A stretch of 64,000 bases of DNA from Streptomyces sp. NBC_00178 (GTDB lineage Bacteria; Actinomycetota; Actinomycetes; Streptomycetales; Streptomycetaceae), in assembly GCF_036206005.1 (NCBI RefSeq), contig NZ_CP108143.1, positions 1,054,001 through 1,118,000 of the forward strand. Direction: 5' to 3'. Shown piece after piece: positions 1 to 8,289 of the stretch (positions are counted from its first letter, which is position 1; the number at the start of each line of letters is the position of its first letter). The notes beneath the pieces are model-generated. The model saw nothing but the letters and a program-made list of their open reading frames with translations. It had not been told where the DNA came from and did no database searches. The position numbers and the translations under genes are program-made.

Positions 1-1
1 C

Positions 2-247
2 CGGGACGGTCTCGCGGAGGCCGAGGGGCTGCCGGGCGTGCGTGACGTCCGGGTACTGGGAGCCATCGGCGTCGTACAGCTCGACCACGAGGTCGACATG
101 GCGGCCGCGACGCGGGCCGCGGTCCGCGAGGGCGTGTGGCTGCGGCCGTTCCGGGACCTCGTGTACACGATGCCGCCCTACGTGACCGGGGACGACGACG
201 TGGCGAGAATCAGCCGGGCCGTGTGCGCGGCGGCGAAGGAGGGCTGA
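2..247 (+). CDS. bioA: BioA C-terminus (partial): adenosylmethionine-8-amino-7-oxononanoate aminotransferase
   Basis: Only the last ~81 codons lie in the window; the gene begins before base 1. The open frame ends with [17 protein letters not shown] and then a helix ending in the stop. That is the usual C-terminal end of the PLP enzyme that makes 7,8-diaminopelargonate in biotin synthesis, where R and the TMPPY segment help form the active site. bioD begins one base after the stop, so the two are almost certainly one transcript. The identification rests on this short tail plus the bioD neighbour. Other class III aminotransferases share part of the motif, but the context favours BioA. Confidence 0.85.
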   Translation, partial: RDGLAEAEGLPGVRDVRVLGAIGVVQLDHEVDMAAATRAAVREGVWLRPFRDLVYTMPPYVTGDDDVARISRAVCAAAKEG

Positions 248-248
248 G

Positions 249-938
249 ATGACGATCCTGGTGGTGACCGGAACGGGCACCGAGATCGGCAAGACGATCG
301 TGACGGCGGCGGTGGCCGCTGCCCGCGCGGACCGGCGTGTGGCGGTCCTCAAGCCGGCCCAGACCGGCCTGGCACCGGGCGAACCGGGCGACGCTGCGGA
401 GGTCGTACGGCTCGCGGGCGCCCATGTGACAGCCGTGGAACTGGCGCGCTTCCCCGAGCCCCTGGCCCCCGAGACGGCGGCACGGCGGGCGGGAATGGCA
501 CCCGTGCGCCCCTTCGAGATCGCGGAGGCGGCGCAGAAGCTGGCCACGGAGCACGACCTGGTCCTCGTGGAGGGAGCGGGCGGCCTTCTCGTGCGCTACG
601 ACGGTCAGGGGGCCACGCTCGCGGACGCCGCCCGGCTCATGGCCGCACCCGTCCTGGTCGTGGCGCAGGCCGGCCTGGGCACGCTGAACGCCACCGCGCT
701 GACGACGGAGGCCCTGCGGACCAGGGGGCTTGCCTGCACCGGCGTGGTCGTCGGCAGCATGCCGGCCGATCCGGACCTCGCTTCGCGGTGCAACGTGGAG
801 GACCTCCCGGTCTCGGCGGGGGTCCCGCTGCTGGGCGCGGTACCGGCCGGCGCGGGCGCTCTGGATCCGGCCGACTTCCGTGCACGCGCGGGGAGTTGGC
901 TCGCTCCGGAACTCGGGGGGAATCGCAGGGCGGACTGA
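249..938 (+). CDS. bioD: BioD: ATP-dependent dethiobiotin synthetase
   Basis: 229 residues, a normal length for the family. BioD forms the ureido ring of dethiobiotin from diaminopelargonate, CO2 and ATP in the cytosol. The N-terminus carries the P-loop GTGTEIGKT (residues 8-16, K15), followed by the KPAQTG segment that binds substrate (around residue 35) and the [10 protein letters not shown] motif (around residue 107) typical of BioD. The ATG lies one base after the bioA stop, so translation is probably coupled. No bioB or bioF is visible downstream; the next gene is an unrelated methyltransferase about 90 bp away. Confidence 0.95.
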   Translation: MTILVVTGTGTEIGKTIVTAAVAAARADRRVAVLKPAQTGLAPGEPGDAAEVVRLAGAHVTAVELARFPEPLAPETAARRAGMAPVRPFEIAEAAQKLATEHDLVLVEGAGGLLVRYDGQGATLADAARLMAAPVLVVAQAGLGTLNATALTTEALRTRGLACTGVVVGSMPADPDLASRCNVEDLPVSAGVPLLGAVPAGAGALDPADFRARAGSWLAPELGGNRRAD

Positions 939-1029
939 GGGGGCTGAGCAGGCCCATACGGGGGAGAATCGGAGAAGAGGAGAGAACCAGAGAAGAGCCG
1001 CATCTCCGCGTCCTCCGAGGAGGCCTGCC

Positions 1030-1725
1030 ATGCGTCGGCGCAGTTCGAACGTCACCAAGGACGCCGTGCACCACCCGGTGTTCGCCCGCTTCTACGCACG
1101 GATGAGCGTGACCGCGGATCTGAAGGCCGGTATAGCCGACCACCGCGAGGAACTTCTCGCCGGGCTGTCGGGCCGGGTCATCGAGATCGGCGCGGGCAAC
1201 GGGCTCAACTTCGCACACTACCCCGGGGCCGTGTCCGAGGTGGTGGCGATCGAGCCCGAACGGAGTCTGCGGCGACTGGCGGCGGCAGCCGCGCGGCGCG
1301 CGGAGGTTCCGGTCGACGTGGTGCCGGGAACCGCGGAGGCCCTGCCGGTCAAGAGTGAGGCCTTCGACGCGGCCGTGGCCTCGCTGGTGCTGTGCACCGT
1401 GCGCGACCTCCCACGGGCCTTGGCGGAGATGAAGCGGGTGCTGCGGCCGGACGGCGAACTCCGGTTCTTCGAGCACACCCTGGCCTCGGGACGGACGCTG
1501 GCGACGGCGCAGCGGGTGGCGGACCGAACGGTGTGGCCCCTTCTGTTCGGTGGCTGTCACACGGCGCGGGACACCGTCGCGGCGATCGAGGAGGCCGGGT
1601 TCCGGATGGGGACGTACCGCAGATTCCGTATCCCGGAGAAGGGTGTGCAACTTCCGACCACGCCGTGCGTGATCGGGGTCGCCCGCAGGTCGGCCGTGGT
1701 CGACAGGACGGCGGAGGCGGGCTGA
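1030..1725 (+). CDS. Class I SAM-dependent methyltransferase
   Basis: 231 residues with a Rossmann methyltransferase core: motif I VIEIGAGNGLN, an acidic motif II ending in AIEPE, the post-II segment GTAEALP and the VLRPDGELRFFEH strand typical of UbiE/Methyltransf_11 enzymes. The start at 1030 is chosen because GAGGAGG at 1017-1023 gives an ideal ribosome site; the open frame continues upstream but without a better start. The substrate cannot be told from sequence. Many close Streptomyces relatives are annotated only as class I methyltransferases. It follows bioD by about 90 bp in the same direction and might be read through from the bio operon. Confidence 0.85.
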   Translation: MRRRSSNVTKDAVHHPVFARFYARMSVTADLKAGIADHREELLAGLSGRVIEIGAGNGLNFAHYPGAVSEVVAIEPERSLRRLAAAAARRAEVPVDVVPGTAEALPVKSEAFDAAVASLVLCTVRDLPRALAEMKRVLRPDGELRFFEHTLASGRTLATAQRVADRTVWPLLFGGCHTARDTVAAIEEAGFRMGTYRRFRIPEKGVQLPTTPCVIGVARRSAVVDRTAEAG

Positions 1726-1733
1726 CGGGGGCT

Positions 1734-1805
1734 GGGTGGCCGATGAGGCGGGTGGCCGATGAGGCGGGGTCAGAGGCGGGTGGCTGATGAGGCGGGGTCA
1801 GAGGC
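1734..1805. repeat. Tandem duplication at the 3' end of the Fic-like toxin gene
   Basis: A 28-bp unit occurs twice back to back (1750-1777 and 1778-1805, one C/T difference) and is preceded by a 16-bp partial copy (1734-1749, GGGTGGCCGATGAGGC). The right-hand copy contains the stop codon and last codons of the minus-strand toxin gene that ends at 1798. The array therefore looks like local duplication of the toxin gene end plus its flank. It occupies most of the gap between the methyltransferase and the toxin. Confidence 0.85.
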
Positions 1806-2169
1806 TCCACCGGCGCAGTTCGTCGGCGATGGCCCGGACGTCCGCCTTGCCCTCCTTCACCAGTCGCGCGAGATCGCGGACCTGTTCGGGCGAGGTGATG
1901 ACCTTCATCCCGGAGGCGACGAGGTAGCCGTAGGCCACAGCGGAAGCGAACATCGCGTTGGAGTGCTCCAGCGCCGGCACGTGGAGCAGGAGCTGCAGCA
2001 TGGCGGCCGCCCGTGCGTGCGGCTCGCTGTAGACGGGGCTGCCGAAGATCTCCGCCTCGTGCCGGCTGACAGCCGCGACGAGCGCTCCCCAGTCGACGAC
2101 CTGCGGATCACCGGGCGTCTTGTGCTCGGCGACCATCAGCAGCCAGGAAAGGTCGATCTGCAGGTTCAA
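1798..2169 (-). CDS. Fic/Doc-like toxin component with degenerate Fic motif
   Basis: 123 residues, the length of Doc-type toxins. It resembles a set of Streptomyces proteins annotated as fic family toxin-antitoxin toxin components: an all-helical protein with WGALVAAVSRHEAEIFG near residue 27 and a TSPEQVRDLARLV C-terminal helix. Where Fic enzymes carry HxFx(D/N)GNKR, this protein reads LEHSNAMFASAVAYGYL: the histidine is present but the phosphate-binding GNKR is lost. By family logic it should lack normal AMP- or phosphotransfer activity, so it may act differently or be inert. Its start overlaps the antitoxin stop by 4 bp (ATGA), so the pair is coupled with the antitoxin first. Confidence 0.75.
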   Translation of the reverse strand: MNLQIDLSWLLMVAEHKTPGDPQVVDWGALVAAVSRHEAEIFGSPVYSEPHARAAAMLQLLLHVPALEHSNAMFASAVAYGYLVASGMKVITSPEQVRDLARLVKEGKADVRAIADELRRWSL

Positions 2170-2393
2170 CGGGTGCCTTCGCGCTCCGGGCCGAACTCTT
2201 CGGCGAACACCGACTCGTACTGCTTCATGAAGTCGGCCGCGGCTTCGACGAACGTGTGTCCGACCTCGCCTGCATCCCGCTTGACGAGTTCCTCTATGTA
2301 GCGGTTCACACTCATCCCCCGTTGCAGGGCGCGCTGTCGCGCCGCCTCGGCGGTGGCCTCGTCCACGCGTACGTTCAGCTGAGTCTTGGTCAC
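2166..2393 (-). CDS. Ribbon-helix-helix antitoxin of the Fic-like pair
   Basis: 75 residues. The N-terminal strand TQLNVRVDEATAEAA followed by two helices (GMSVNRYIEELVKRD) is a ribbon-helix-helix DNA-binding fold of the Arc/HicB-antitoxin type. The C-terminal part (FVEAAADFMKQYESVFAEEFG) is the likely toxin-neutralising segment. The start is GTG at 2393. The gene is directly upstream of, and overlaps by 4 bp, the Fic-like toxin, the standard order for an autoregulated toxin-antitoxin operon. Direct repeats just upstream probably form its operator. Confidence 0.75.
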   Translation of the reverse strand: MTKTQLNVRVDEATAEAARQRALQRGMSVNRYIEELVKRDAGEVGHTFVEAAADFMKQYESVFAEEFGPEREGTR

Positions 2394-2421
2394 CCCATCA
2401 CGCTAGCGCGCGACCGCTAGC
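2394..2421 (-). promoter_or_regulatory. Putative promoter and operator of the toxin-antitoxin pair
   Basis: CGCTAGC occurs at 2401-2407 and again at 2415-2421; each copy contains the palindrome GCTAGC. On the minus strand the copy nearest the gene supplies TAGCGT, a plausible -10, 7-9 nt before the GTG start, so the transcript may be leaderless. Ribbon-helix-helix antitoxins normally bind paired short boxes over their own promoter, which fits. No binding data; inferred from repeat spacing. Confidence 0.45.
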
Positions 2422-2586
2422 ACCGGCAAGAGGACGGACGCGGACATCTCTCGCCTCCTCTCGCCTCCCCTGGCCTCCTCTTCATGCCGCCGTACGCGAT
2501 GGCGGCGACCGGCCACGCCCCGCGGCGGCGGGGACGCGCGCAGGATTTGCGGGGAGGGCTGGCGGAGCGGGGCTGGCGGCATCTGG

Positions 2587-2711
2587 GTGCGCGGCTTGCC
2601 GGGGTGCGGGGTGGGCGGCGCCTTGGTGCGCCGCCTGCCGGGCAGCGGGGCGCGGGGCGGAGCGTCGGTGCACGACCTGCCTCGCAGCGGGGTGCTGGGT
2701 GCTGGGTGCTG
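2587..2711. repeat. Degenerate ~40-bp direct repeats ending in a 7-bp microrepeat
   Basis: Three related units begin with GGTGC at about 2587, 2626 and 2667; each continues as a (C/T)TGCC..GC(A/G)GCGGGG block, spaced 39 and 41 bp apart. The third unit ends in GGTGCTG repeated three times (2691-2711). No coding role seen. Confidence 0.5.
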
Positions 2712-2862
2712 GAGGAGCGTGAAGCAGCCTGCCGAGCCGCAGCGCGGTACGAGTGGAGCCCCGGCGTGCGGCCGGGTGGGCGGCCTGCCGGTCTGCCGGC
2801 CGGCCGAAGGGCACCTCGGGCGCGCGGCAGGCCGAGGGACACCGGGGACGTGGGCCGAGGGA

Positions 2863-2892
2863 CAGCCGGTCAGCCGGTCAGCCGGTCAGCCG
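2863..2892. repeat. Octamer tandem repeat CAGCCGGT x3.75
   Basis: CAGCCGGT is repeated three full times plus a six-base partial copy, without mismatches. It lies in the non-coding stretch upstream of the CBS-domain genes, with no gene on either strand. It looks like a slippage-prone microsatellite. Confidence 0.85.
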
Positions 2893-3269
2893 CAACTCCC
2901 TCCAAGGCCGTCGGGTCGGCGCCCGCATCCCGCCCCGCATCTCGCCGGAGCCTCCGCCGCACCCGGACATCGCGTCACGCCAGAAGCGGCCCGCGTCCGG
3001 TTCCTCAACCCTACGAACGGCGAGTTCGACACCGAACCGACCCCGCTCGGACCCAGCACACCCACCTCCCACATCGATAGGTTGAGGGCGGCGTCCCGGC
3101 CCGGCCCGGCACGATCACGTCTTTGCCGACCCTTTACTATGAATGTTCGACCGTCCGACCCACTCGAAAGGTGTGAGCGTCCGCCCATGGGCGAGCCCCC
3201 CAGTAGTCCATTCCGCCGACATCGCGCGATCCTCCAGCCCCTGCCCGATCATGGGACGGAGGTGAACCG

Positions 3270-4607
3270 ATGACCGAAGTGCTACTGCTCCTCATGGCCT
3301 TGCTGCTCTCCCTCGCCTGCGGTGTGTTCGTGGCGGCGGAGTTCTCCCTGACCACGGTGGAGCGCGGCCAGCTCGAACGGGCCGTCGAGCAGGGGGAACG
3401 GGGTGCTGCCGGAGCCCTCAAAGCCGTACGCAGCCTCACCTACCAGCTCTCGGGCGCACAGCTCGGCATCACCGTCACCAATCTGGTGGTCGGCATGCTC
3501 TCCGAGCCGTCCATCGCGGCGCTGATCCGGGGGCCGGTGGAGGCCACCGGCTTGTCGCCGGGCGTCTCCTCCTCGCTGGCGCTCGTGATCGGCACGGCCC
3601 TGTCCACCGTGGTCCTCATGGTCGTGGGCGAGCTCGTCCCGAAGAACTGGGCGATCTCGTCGCCGCTGGCCGTCGCCAGGAGGGTCGCCGCACCGCAGCG
3701 CGTGTTCACCGCGGTCTTCCGCCCCTTCATCAGCCACCTCAACAACACCGCCAACCGGATCGTGCGCCGCTTCGGTCTGGAGCCGGCCGAGGAGCTGGCC
3801 TCGGCGCGCAGTCCGCAGGAACTGGTGGCCCTGGCCCGCCACTCCGCGAAGGAGGGCGCGCTGGAGGCGGACACCGCCGAACTCTTCGTACGCACCCTCA
3901 ACCTGTCCGAGCTGACCGCGGAGAACGTGATGACGCCCCGCGTCCAGGTCACCGCCCTCGAGGTCCAGGCGACCGCCGAGGACGTCGCGAACGCCACGCG
4001 GGCGACGGGCCTCTCCCGCTTCCCGGTCTACCGCGGCAACCTGGACACGGTCGTCGGCATCGCGCACATCAAGGACGTCCTGGCCATCCCGGCCGACCAG
4101 CGGCCTCGCAAGCGGGTGTCGGACATGCTGCGCGAACCTCTGCTCGTGCCCGAGTCCCTCACCGTGGACCGTCTGCTGGACCGGCTCTCGGGAAAGCCGG
4201 CCATGGCCGTCGTCATCGACGAGTACGGCGGCACGGCGGGAGTCGTGACGCTGGAGGACATCGTGGAGGAAGTCGTCGGCGAGGTACGGGACGAGCACGA
4301 CCCCCACGAGACACCCGACCTGGCCTCGGCCGGCGAGGACGCGGACGGCCGCACACTCTGGTCGGCCGACGGGGCGGCCCGCACGGATCAGCTCCGCACG
4401 ATCGGGCTGCGGGTCCCCGACGGTCCGTACGAGACACTGGCCGGGCTCATCGCGACGGAGGTCGGCCGCATTCCGGTGGCCGGTGACACCGTCGAGCTCA
4501 CGGGCTGGCGCATCGACGTCGTGGACGCCTCGGGGCACCGGGCGGCTCGCGCGCTGCTCCACGCGCCACTGCTCAGTGACGACGAACCGGCGGAGGACGA
4601 GCGATGA
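3270..4607 (+). CDS. CNNM/HlyC-CorC family membrane protein (hemolysin-like, CBS domains)
   Basis: 445 residues. The order is a DUF21/CNNM transmembrane domain (residues ~1-190, several hydrophobic segments starting LLLLMALLLSLACGVFVAAEF), a pair of CBS domains (~205-335, including TPRVQVTALEV and AVVIDEYGGTAGVVTLEDI) and a C-terminal CorC_HlyC domain (~350-435, EVGRIPVAGDTVELTGW). Relatives are implicated in Mg2+/Co2+ handling; the older hemolysin label is historical. The ribosome site GGAGGTGA sits 6-7 nt before the ATG. The stop overlaps the next gene's ATG by 4 bp, so the two paralogues are translationally coupled and probably work together. Confidence 0.9.
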   Translation: MTEVLLLLMALLLSLACGVFVAAEFSLTTVERGQLERAVEQGERGAAGALKAVRSLTYQLSGAQLGITVTNLVVGMLSEPSIAALIRGPVEATGLSPGVSSSLALVIGTALSTVVLMVVGELVPKNWAISSPLAVARRVAAPQRVFTAVFRPFISHLNNTANRIVRRFGLEPAEELASARSPQELVALARHSAKEGALEADTAELFVRTLNLSELTAENVMTPRVQVTALEVQATAEDVANATRATGLSRFPVYRGNLDTVVGIAHIKDVLAIPADQRPRKRVSDMLREPLLVPESLTVDRLLDRLSGKPAMAVVIDEYGGTAGVVTLEDIVEEVVGEVRDEHDPHETPDLASAGEDADGRTLWSADGAARTDQLRTIGLRVPDGPYETLAGLIATEVGRIPVAGDTVELTGWRIDVVDASGHRAARALLHAPLLSDDEPAEDER

Positions 4608-5623
4608 CCGCCATCCAGCTGTTCGTCGGCCTGCTCACCCTCGTCGTCAACGCGTTCTTCGTCGGCGCGGAATTCGCACTGATCTCCGTGCGCCGCAGCC
4701 AGATCGAGCCCGATGCCGAGGCGGGGAACCGTCGCGCGCGCAGCGTCATCTGGGGCCTGGAACACGTGTCGGCGCTCTTGGCGGCGGCCCAGCTCGGCAT
4801 CACGCTCTGCACCCTGGTGCTGGGCATCGTCGCCGAACCGGCCATCGCCCATCTCCTGGAGCCGCTGTTCGACGCGGTTGGAGTGCCTCATGGGCTGGTG
4901 CACCCGATCTCCTTCGTCATCGCTTTGACCGTGGCGACGTATCTCCACATGCTGCTGGGCGAGATGGTGCCGAAGAACATCGCGCTGGCCGAACCGTCCA
5001 GGACCGCGCTGCTGCTCGGGCCTCCCCTGGTGACCCTCGCCAGAGCGCTCAAGCCGGTCATCTTCGCGATCAACGCCTTCGCGAACGCCCTGCTCAAGAT
5101 CCTCCGGGTGGAGACGAGGGACGAGGTCTCCGCGACCTTCTCCGACGACGAACTCGCGCGTCTCGTCAAGGACGCGGAGGACTCCGGACTCGTCGACGAC
5201 CGTTCGGCGGACCGGCTGCGGCATGCCCTGGAGCTGGGCCGTCGTCCCGTCCGGGACGTGATCCTCCCGGTCGACCGCGTCCTGTACACGAGGGTCGGGA
5301 CGACTCCGGAGGAACTGGAGCGACTCTCGCACGAGTCCGGCTTCTCACGGTTCCCGGTGATGGACAGTGAACAGCGGATCATCGGCTACCTCCACGTGAA
5401 GGATGCCCTCGACGCGGCGCCTCGCGATGTCCCGTTCCCAGTCTCGGCGCTGAGGCCGATCGCCCGGGTACGTGCCGCGACCCCGCTGGACGACGTGCTG
5501 ACCGCACTGCGGCGCAGCCGTACACACCTGGCGGCCGTACTGGACGAGGACGGCCGCCTGTCCGGCATGGTGACGATGGAGGACGTGCTGCGCGAACTGG
5601 TGGGCAGGCCGCAGGACCGCTGA
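4604..5623 (+). CDS. CNNM/HlyC-CorC family membrane protein, shorter paralogue
   Basis: 339 residues and clearly paralogous to the gene it overlaps: it opens with LLTLVVNAFFVGAEFALISV, has a DUF21 membrane domain (~1-190) and two CBS domains (~210-335, with SRFPVMD and LAAVLDEDGRLSGMVTMED). It stops right after the second CBS domain, so the CorC_HlyC domain present in its partner is absent. That division of labour (one full, one short) recurs in actinomycetes. It may form a heteromeric transporter or regulator of divalent cations; this is inferred from family and coupling only. Confidence 0.9.
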   Translation: MTAIQLFVGLLTLVVNAFFVGAEFALISVRRSQIEPDAEAGNRRARSVIWGLEHVSALLAAAQLGITLCTLVLGIVAEPAIAHLLEPLFDAVGVPHGLVHPISFVIALTVATYLHMLLGEMVPKNIALAEPSRTALLLGPPLVTLARALKPVIFAINAFANALLKILRVETRDEVSATFSDDELARLVKDAEDSGLVDDRSADRLRHALELGRRPVRDVILPVDRVLYTRVGTTPEELERLSHESGFSRFPVMDSEQRIIGYLHVKDALDAAPRDVPFPVSALRPIARVRAATPLDDVLTALRRSRTHLAAVLDEDGRLSGMVTMEDVLRELVGRPQDR

Positions 5624-5708
5624 CAGCGGTGCGACGAGGCGAGCGGAGGGGGCGGGGCGGGAGGGAGCCCCTCTCTCCGCTCGCCTGTCTCCCCCGGCGC
5701 CCAGGCGG

Positions 5709-5714
5709 TACGAT
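5709..5714 (+). promoter_or_regulatory. Putative -10 box (TACGAT) for a leaderless SGNH hydrolase transcript
   Basis: TACGAT lies 10 nt before the ATG at 5725 and there is no ribosome-binding sequence between them. This is the layout of leaderless Streptomyces transcripts. No convincing -35 is seen. Confidence 0.4.
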
Positions 5715-5724
5715 CGACGTCGCC

Positions 5725-6561
5725 ATGGAATTGAATGCCTCCTACACCAGTCTCGTAGCGGTCGGCGACTCGTTCACCGAGGGCATGTCGGATCTGCTGC
5801 CCGACGGCTCCTACCGCGGTTGGGCCGATGTCCTCGCCTCGCGCCTCGCGGCGCGGTCTCCCGGCTTCCGGTACGCGAACCTCGCTGTGCGCGGAAAGCT
5901 CATCGGCCAGATCGTCGACGAGCAGGTCCCCGTCGCCGCGGAGCTCCAACCGGACGTGATCACCCTCGTCGGCGGGCTCAACGACACCCTGAGGCCGAAG
6001 TGCGACATGGGCATGGTGCGCGGTCGGCTGGAGGAGGCGGTGGAACGCCTCGCGCCCGCGTGCAAGACCCTGGTCCTGATGCGCAGCCCCGGCCGGAACG
6101 GCCCCGTGATGGAGCGGTTCCGTCCCCGGATGGAGGAGCTGTTCTCGCTGGTGGGAGAACTGGCCGATCGCCACGGCGCACTGGTGACGGACCTGTACGG
6201 CGCACCGTCGCTGGGCGACCCGCGGATGTGGGACGTCGACCGGCTGCATCTGACCGCCGAGGGGCACCGCAGAGTCGCGGAAGCCGTCTGGCAGACGCTG
6301 GGCATGCCCGAGGAGAGCGACTGGCAGACGCCGATGGCGGCAACGGCGCCCGTGCGCTGGGCGCAGCGGCGGGTCGAGGACGCACGGTTCGCCAAGCAGC
6401 ATCTGATGCCCTGGATCGGGCGACGCCTCACGGGCCGCTCATCCGGCGACGGGCGAGCAGGTGCCCAGTACGACGCCGGGCTCGGGCAGGCCTTCTGGAT
6501 CACCCCCGAGGACACGTCGGCACCCGGGCCCGTCACGGGCTGGCGCCGGCTGGACGGCTGA
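5725..6561 (+). CDS. SGNH/GDSL-family hydrolase
   Basis: 278 residues. Block I VAVGDSFTEGM places the nucleophilic serine near residue 15; block II glycine falls in NLAVRGKLIGQ; block III is GGLNDTLRP with the oxyanion asparagine; block V is DVDRLHLTAEGHRR with the catalytic Asp and His. These are all four SGNH blocks, so an esterase or lipase-like hydrolase is expected. There is no signal peptide, so it probably acts in the cytosol. The start at 5725 is preferred because homology begins there and a -10-like box lies just upstream. Substrate unknown. Confidence 0.9.
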   Translation: MELNASYTSLVAVGDSFTEGMSDLLPDGSYRGWADVLASRLAARSPGFRYANLAVRGKLIGQIVDEQVPVAAELQPDVITLVGGLNDTLRPKCDMGMVRGRLEEAVERLAPACKTLVLMRSPGRNGPVMERFRPRMEELFSLVGELADRHGALVTDLYGAPSLGDPRMWDVDRLHLTAEGHRRVAEAVWQTLGMPEESDWQTPMAATAPVRWAQRRVEDARFAKQHLMPWIGRRLTGRSSGDGRAGAQYDAGLGQAFWITPEDTSAPGPVTGWRRLDG

Positions 6562-6814
6562 CAGCCACGGCGGGCGGTCGTCTGTCAGACTGCCGGCTCC
6601 ACCTGGCACCGGCAGCCGGGAACCCGGGGGCCACTCGTCGGCCCCCGGCCCGGGTCGTGTCAGCGCGCTCAGCCTGCTTCGCGTGAGCCCGTGGCCCGTG
6701 ATGCTCCCGCTGGTCGCGACGGACCCTCGCCCGCACGTACACGCTGGGAGCCTGGGCGGCCCTTCGTAGAAAGCCACAGACCGGCCCTCGGCGCGGACCT
6801 GCAGAAACCGCCAG

Positions 6815-6820
6815 TAGAAT
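6815..6820 (+). promoter_or_regulatory. Putative -10 box (TAGAAT) for leaderless purB
   Basis: TAGAAT ends 8 nt before the GTG start of purB. No Shine-Dalgarno sequence lies between, so transcription probably begins at or next to the start codon. A -35 element is not obvious. Confidence 0.5.
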
Positions 6821-6828
6821 CCGGACAC

Positions 6829-8271
6829 GTGACTGCTGTGTCTGCGAAGCCTCGCATCCCCAATGTCCTGGCCGGCCGCTATGCCTCCACGGAGCTGGCC
6901 GTCCTCTGGTCCCCCGAGCAGAAGGTGAAGCTGGAACGTCAGCTGTGGCTGGCGGTGCTGCGCGCTCAGAAGGACCTCGGGATCGAGGTTCCCGATGCGG
7001 CGCTGGCCGACTACGAGCGCGTGCTCGACCAGGTCGACCTGGCCTCGATCGCCGAGCGCGAGAAGGTCACCCGGCACGACGTGAAGGCTCGGATCGAGGA
7101 GTTCAACGCCCTCGCCGGCCACGAGCAGGTCCACAAGGGCATGACCTCCCGGGACCTCACCGAGAACGTGGAGCAGCTGCAGATCCGGCTCTCCCTGGAA
7201 CTGATGCGGGACCGCACGGTCGCCGTCCTGGCCCGTCTCGGCAAGCTGGCGGCGGAGTACCGCGAGCTGGTCATGGCGGGCCGGTCCCACAACGTCGCCG
7301 CCCAGGCGACGACCCTCGGCAAGCGCTTCGCGTCTGCGGCGGACGAGCTTCTGGTGGCGTACGGGCGGCTCGAGGACCTGCTGGGCCGATACCCGCTGCG
7401 CGGCATCAAGGGCCCGGTCGGCACGGCGCAGGACATGCTGGACCTGCTCGGCGGCGATACGGCAAAGCTGGCCGATCTTGAACAGCGCATCGCCGGGCAC
7501 CTGGGCTTCGGTCAGGCGTTCACCTCCGTGGGCCAGGTCTACCCCCGCTCCCTCGACTACGACGTCGTGACCGCCCTGGTGCAGTTGGCCGCGGCCCCGT
7601 CGTCGGTCGCGAAGACGATCCGGCTCATGGCCGGGCACGAGCTGGTGACCGAAGGCTTCAAGCCGGGCCAGGTCGGCTCCTCGGCGATGCCGCACAAGAT
7701 GAACACCCGCTCCTGCGAGCGCGTCAACGGCCTGATGGTCATCCTCCGCGGCTACGCGTCGATGACGGGTGAGCTCGCGGGCGACCAGTGGAACGAGGGC
7801 GACGTGTCCTGTTCCGTGGTCCGGCGCGTCGCCCTGCCGGACGCCTTCTTCGCGTTCGACGGTCTGCTCGAAACCTTCCTCACCGTGCTCGACGAGTTCG
7901 GCGCGTTCCCCGCGGTGGTCGCGCGTGAGCTGGACCGCTACCTGCCCTTCCTCGCCACCACCAAGGTGCTCATGGGTGCGGTGCGGGCCGGGGTGGGCCG
8001 TGAGGTGGCTCACGAAGCCATCAAGGAGAACGCGGTCGCCTCGGCACTCGCGATGCGGGAACAGGGCACGGAGCGCAACGAACTGCTGGACAAGCTCGCC
8101 GCCGACGAGCGCATCCCGCTCTCCCGTGAGCAGCTCGACGCCCTGATGGCCGACAAGCTCTCCTTCACCGGAGCTGCGGGAGACCAGGTCAGCGCTCTCG
8201 TGGCCCGCATCGAGGAGATCGCCAAGCAGCACCCCGAGGCTGCCGGGTACACCCCCGGCTCCATCCTCTGA
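6829..8271 (+). CDS. purB: PurB: adenylosuccinate lyase
   Basis: 480 residues. It catalyses two fumarate-releasing steps of purine synthesis: SAICAR to AICAR, and adenylosuccinate to AMP. The fumarase-superfamily signature GSSAMPHKMN (around residue 285) is intact, and VHKGMTSRDLTEN (around 103) and AGRSHNVAAQATTLGKR (around 147) are the other conserved blocks of the tetrameric active site. I chose GTG at 6829, giving the family N-terminus TAVSAKPRIPNVLAGRYAS. The frame stays open further upstream, but that part looks non-coding. The gene appears monocistronic; mug follows after 18 bp and may share the transcript. Confidence 0.96.
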   Translation: MTAVSAKPRIPNVLAGRYASTELAVLWSPEQKVKLERQLWLAVLRAQKDLGIEVPDAALADYERVLDQVDLASIAEREKVTRHDVKARIEEFNALAGHEQVHKGMTSRDLTENVEQLQIRLSLELMRDRTVAVLARLGKLAAEYRELVMAGRSHNVAAQATTLGKRFASAADELLVAYGRLEDLLGRYPLRGIKGPVGTAQDMLDLLGGDTAKLADLEQRIAGHLGFGQAFTSVGQVYPRSLDYDVVTALVQLAAAPSSVAKTIRLMAGHELVTEGFKPGQVGSSAMPHKMNTRSCERVNGLMVILRGYASMTGELAGDQWNEGDVSCSVVRRVALPDAFFAFDGLLETFLTVLDEFGAFPAVVARELDRYLPFLATTKVLMGAVRAGVGREVAHEAIKENAVASALAMREQGTERNELLDKLAADERIPLSREQLDALMADKLSFTGAAGDQVSALVARIEEIAKQHPEAAGYTPGSIL

Positions 8272-8289
8272 CGGCACTGCACCGATCGC

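Larger units (their letters stand above)
2422..3269. other. Long non-coding stretch between the toxin-antitoxin pair and the CBS-domain genes
   Basis: About 850 bp with no convincing gene. Open frames run through it on both strands, but their translations are Pro/Arg/Ala low-complexity sequence without family resemblance, as expected from GC-rich DNA lacking stops. It contains two short repeat clusters (listed separately). The last ~150 bp (3100-3269) are less GC-rich and should hold the promoter of the downstream operon. A ribosome site GGAGGTGA lies just before 3270. Confidence 0.6.

Noticed and set aside
2417..3273. Several 100-230-codon frames in the gap before the CBS-domain genes
   Set aside because: Translations are Pro/Arg/Ala repeats that arise from short DNA repeats; no family resemblance and no ribosome sites.
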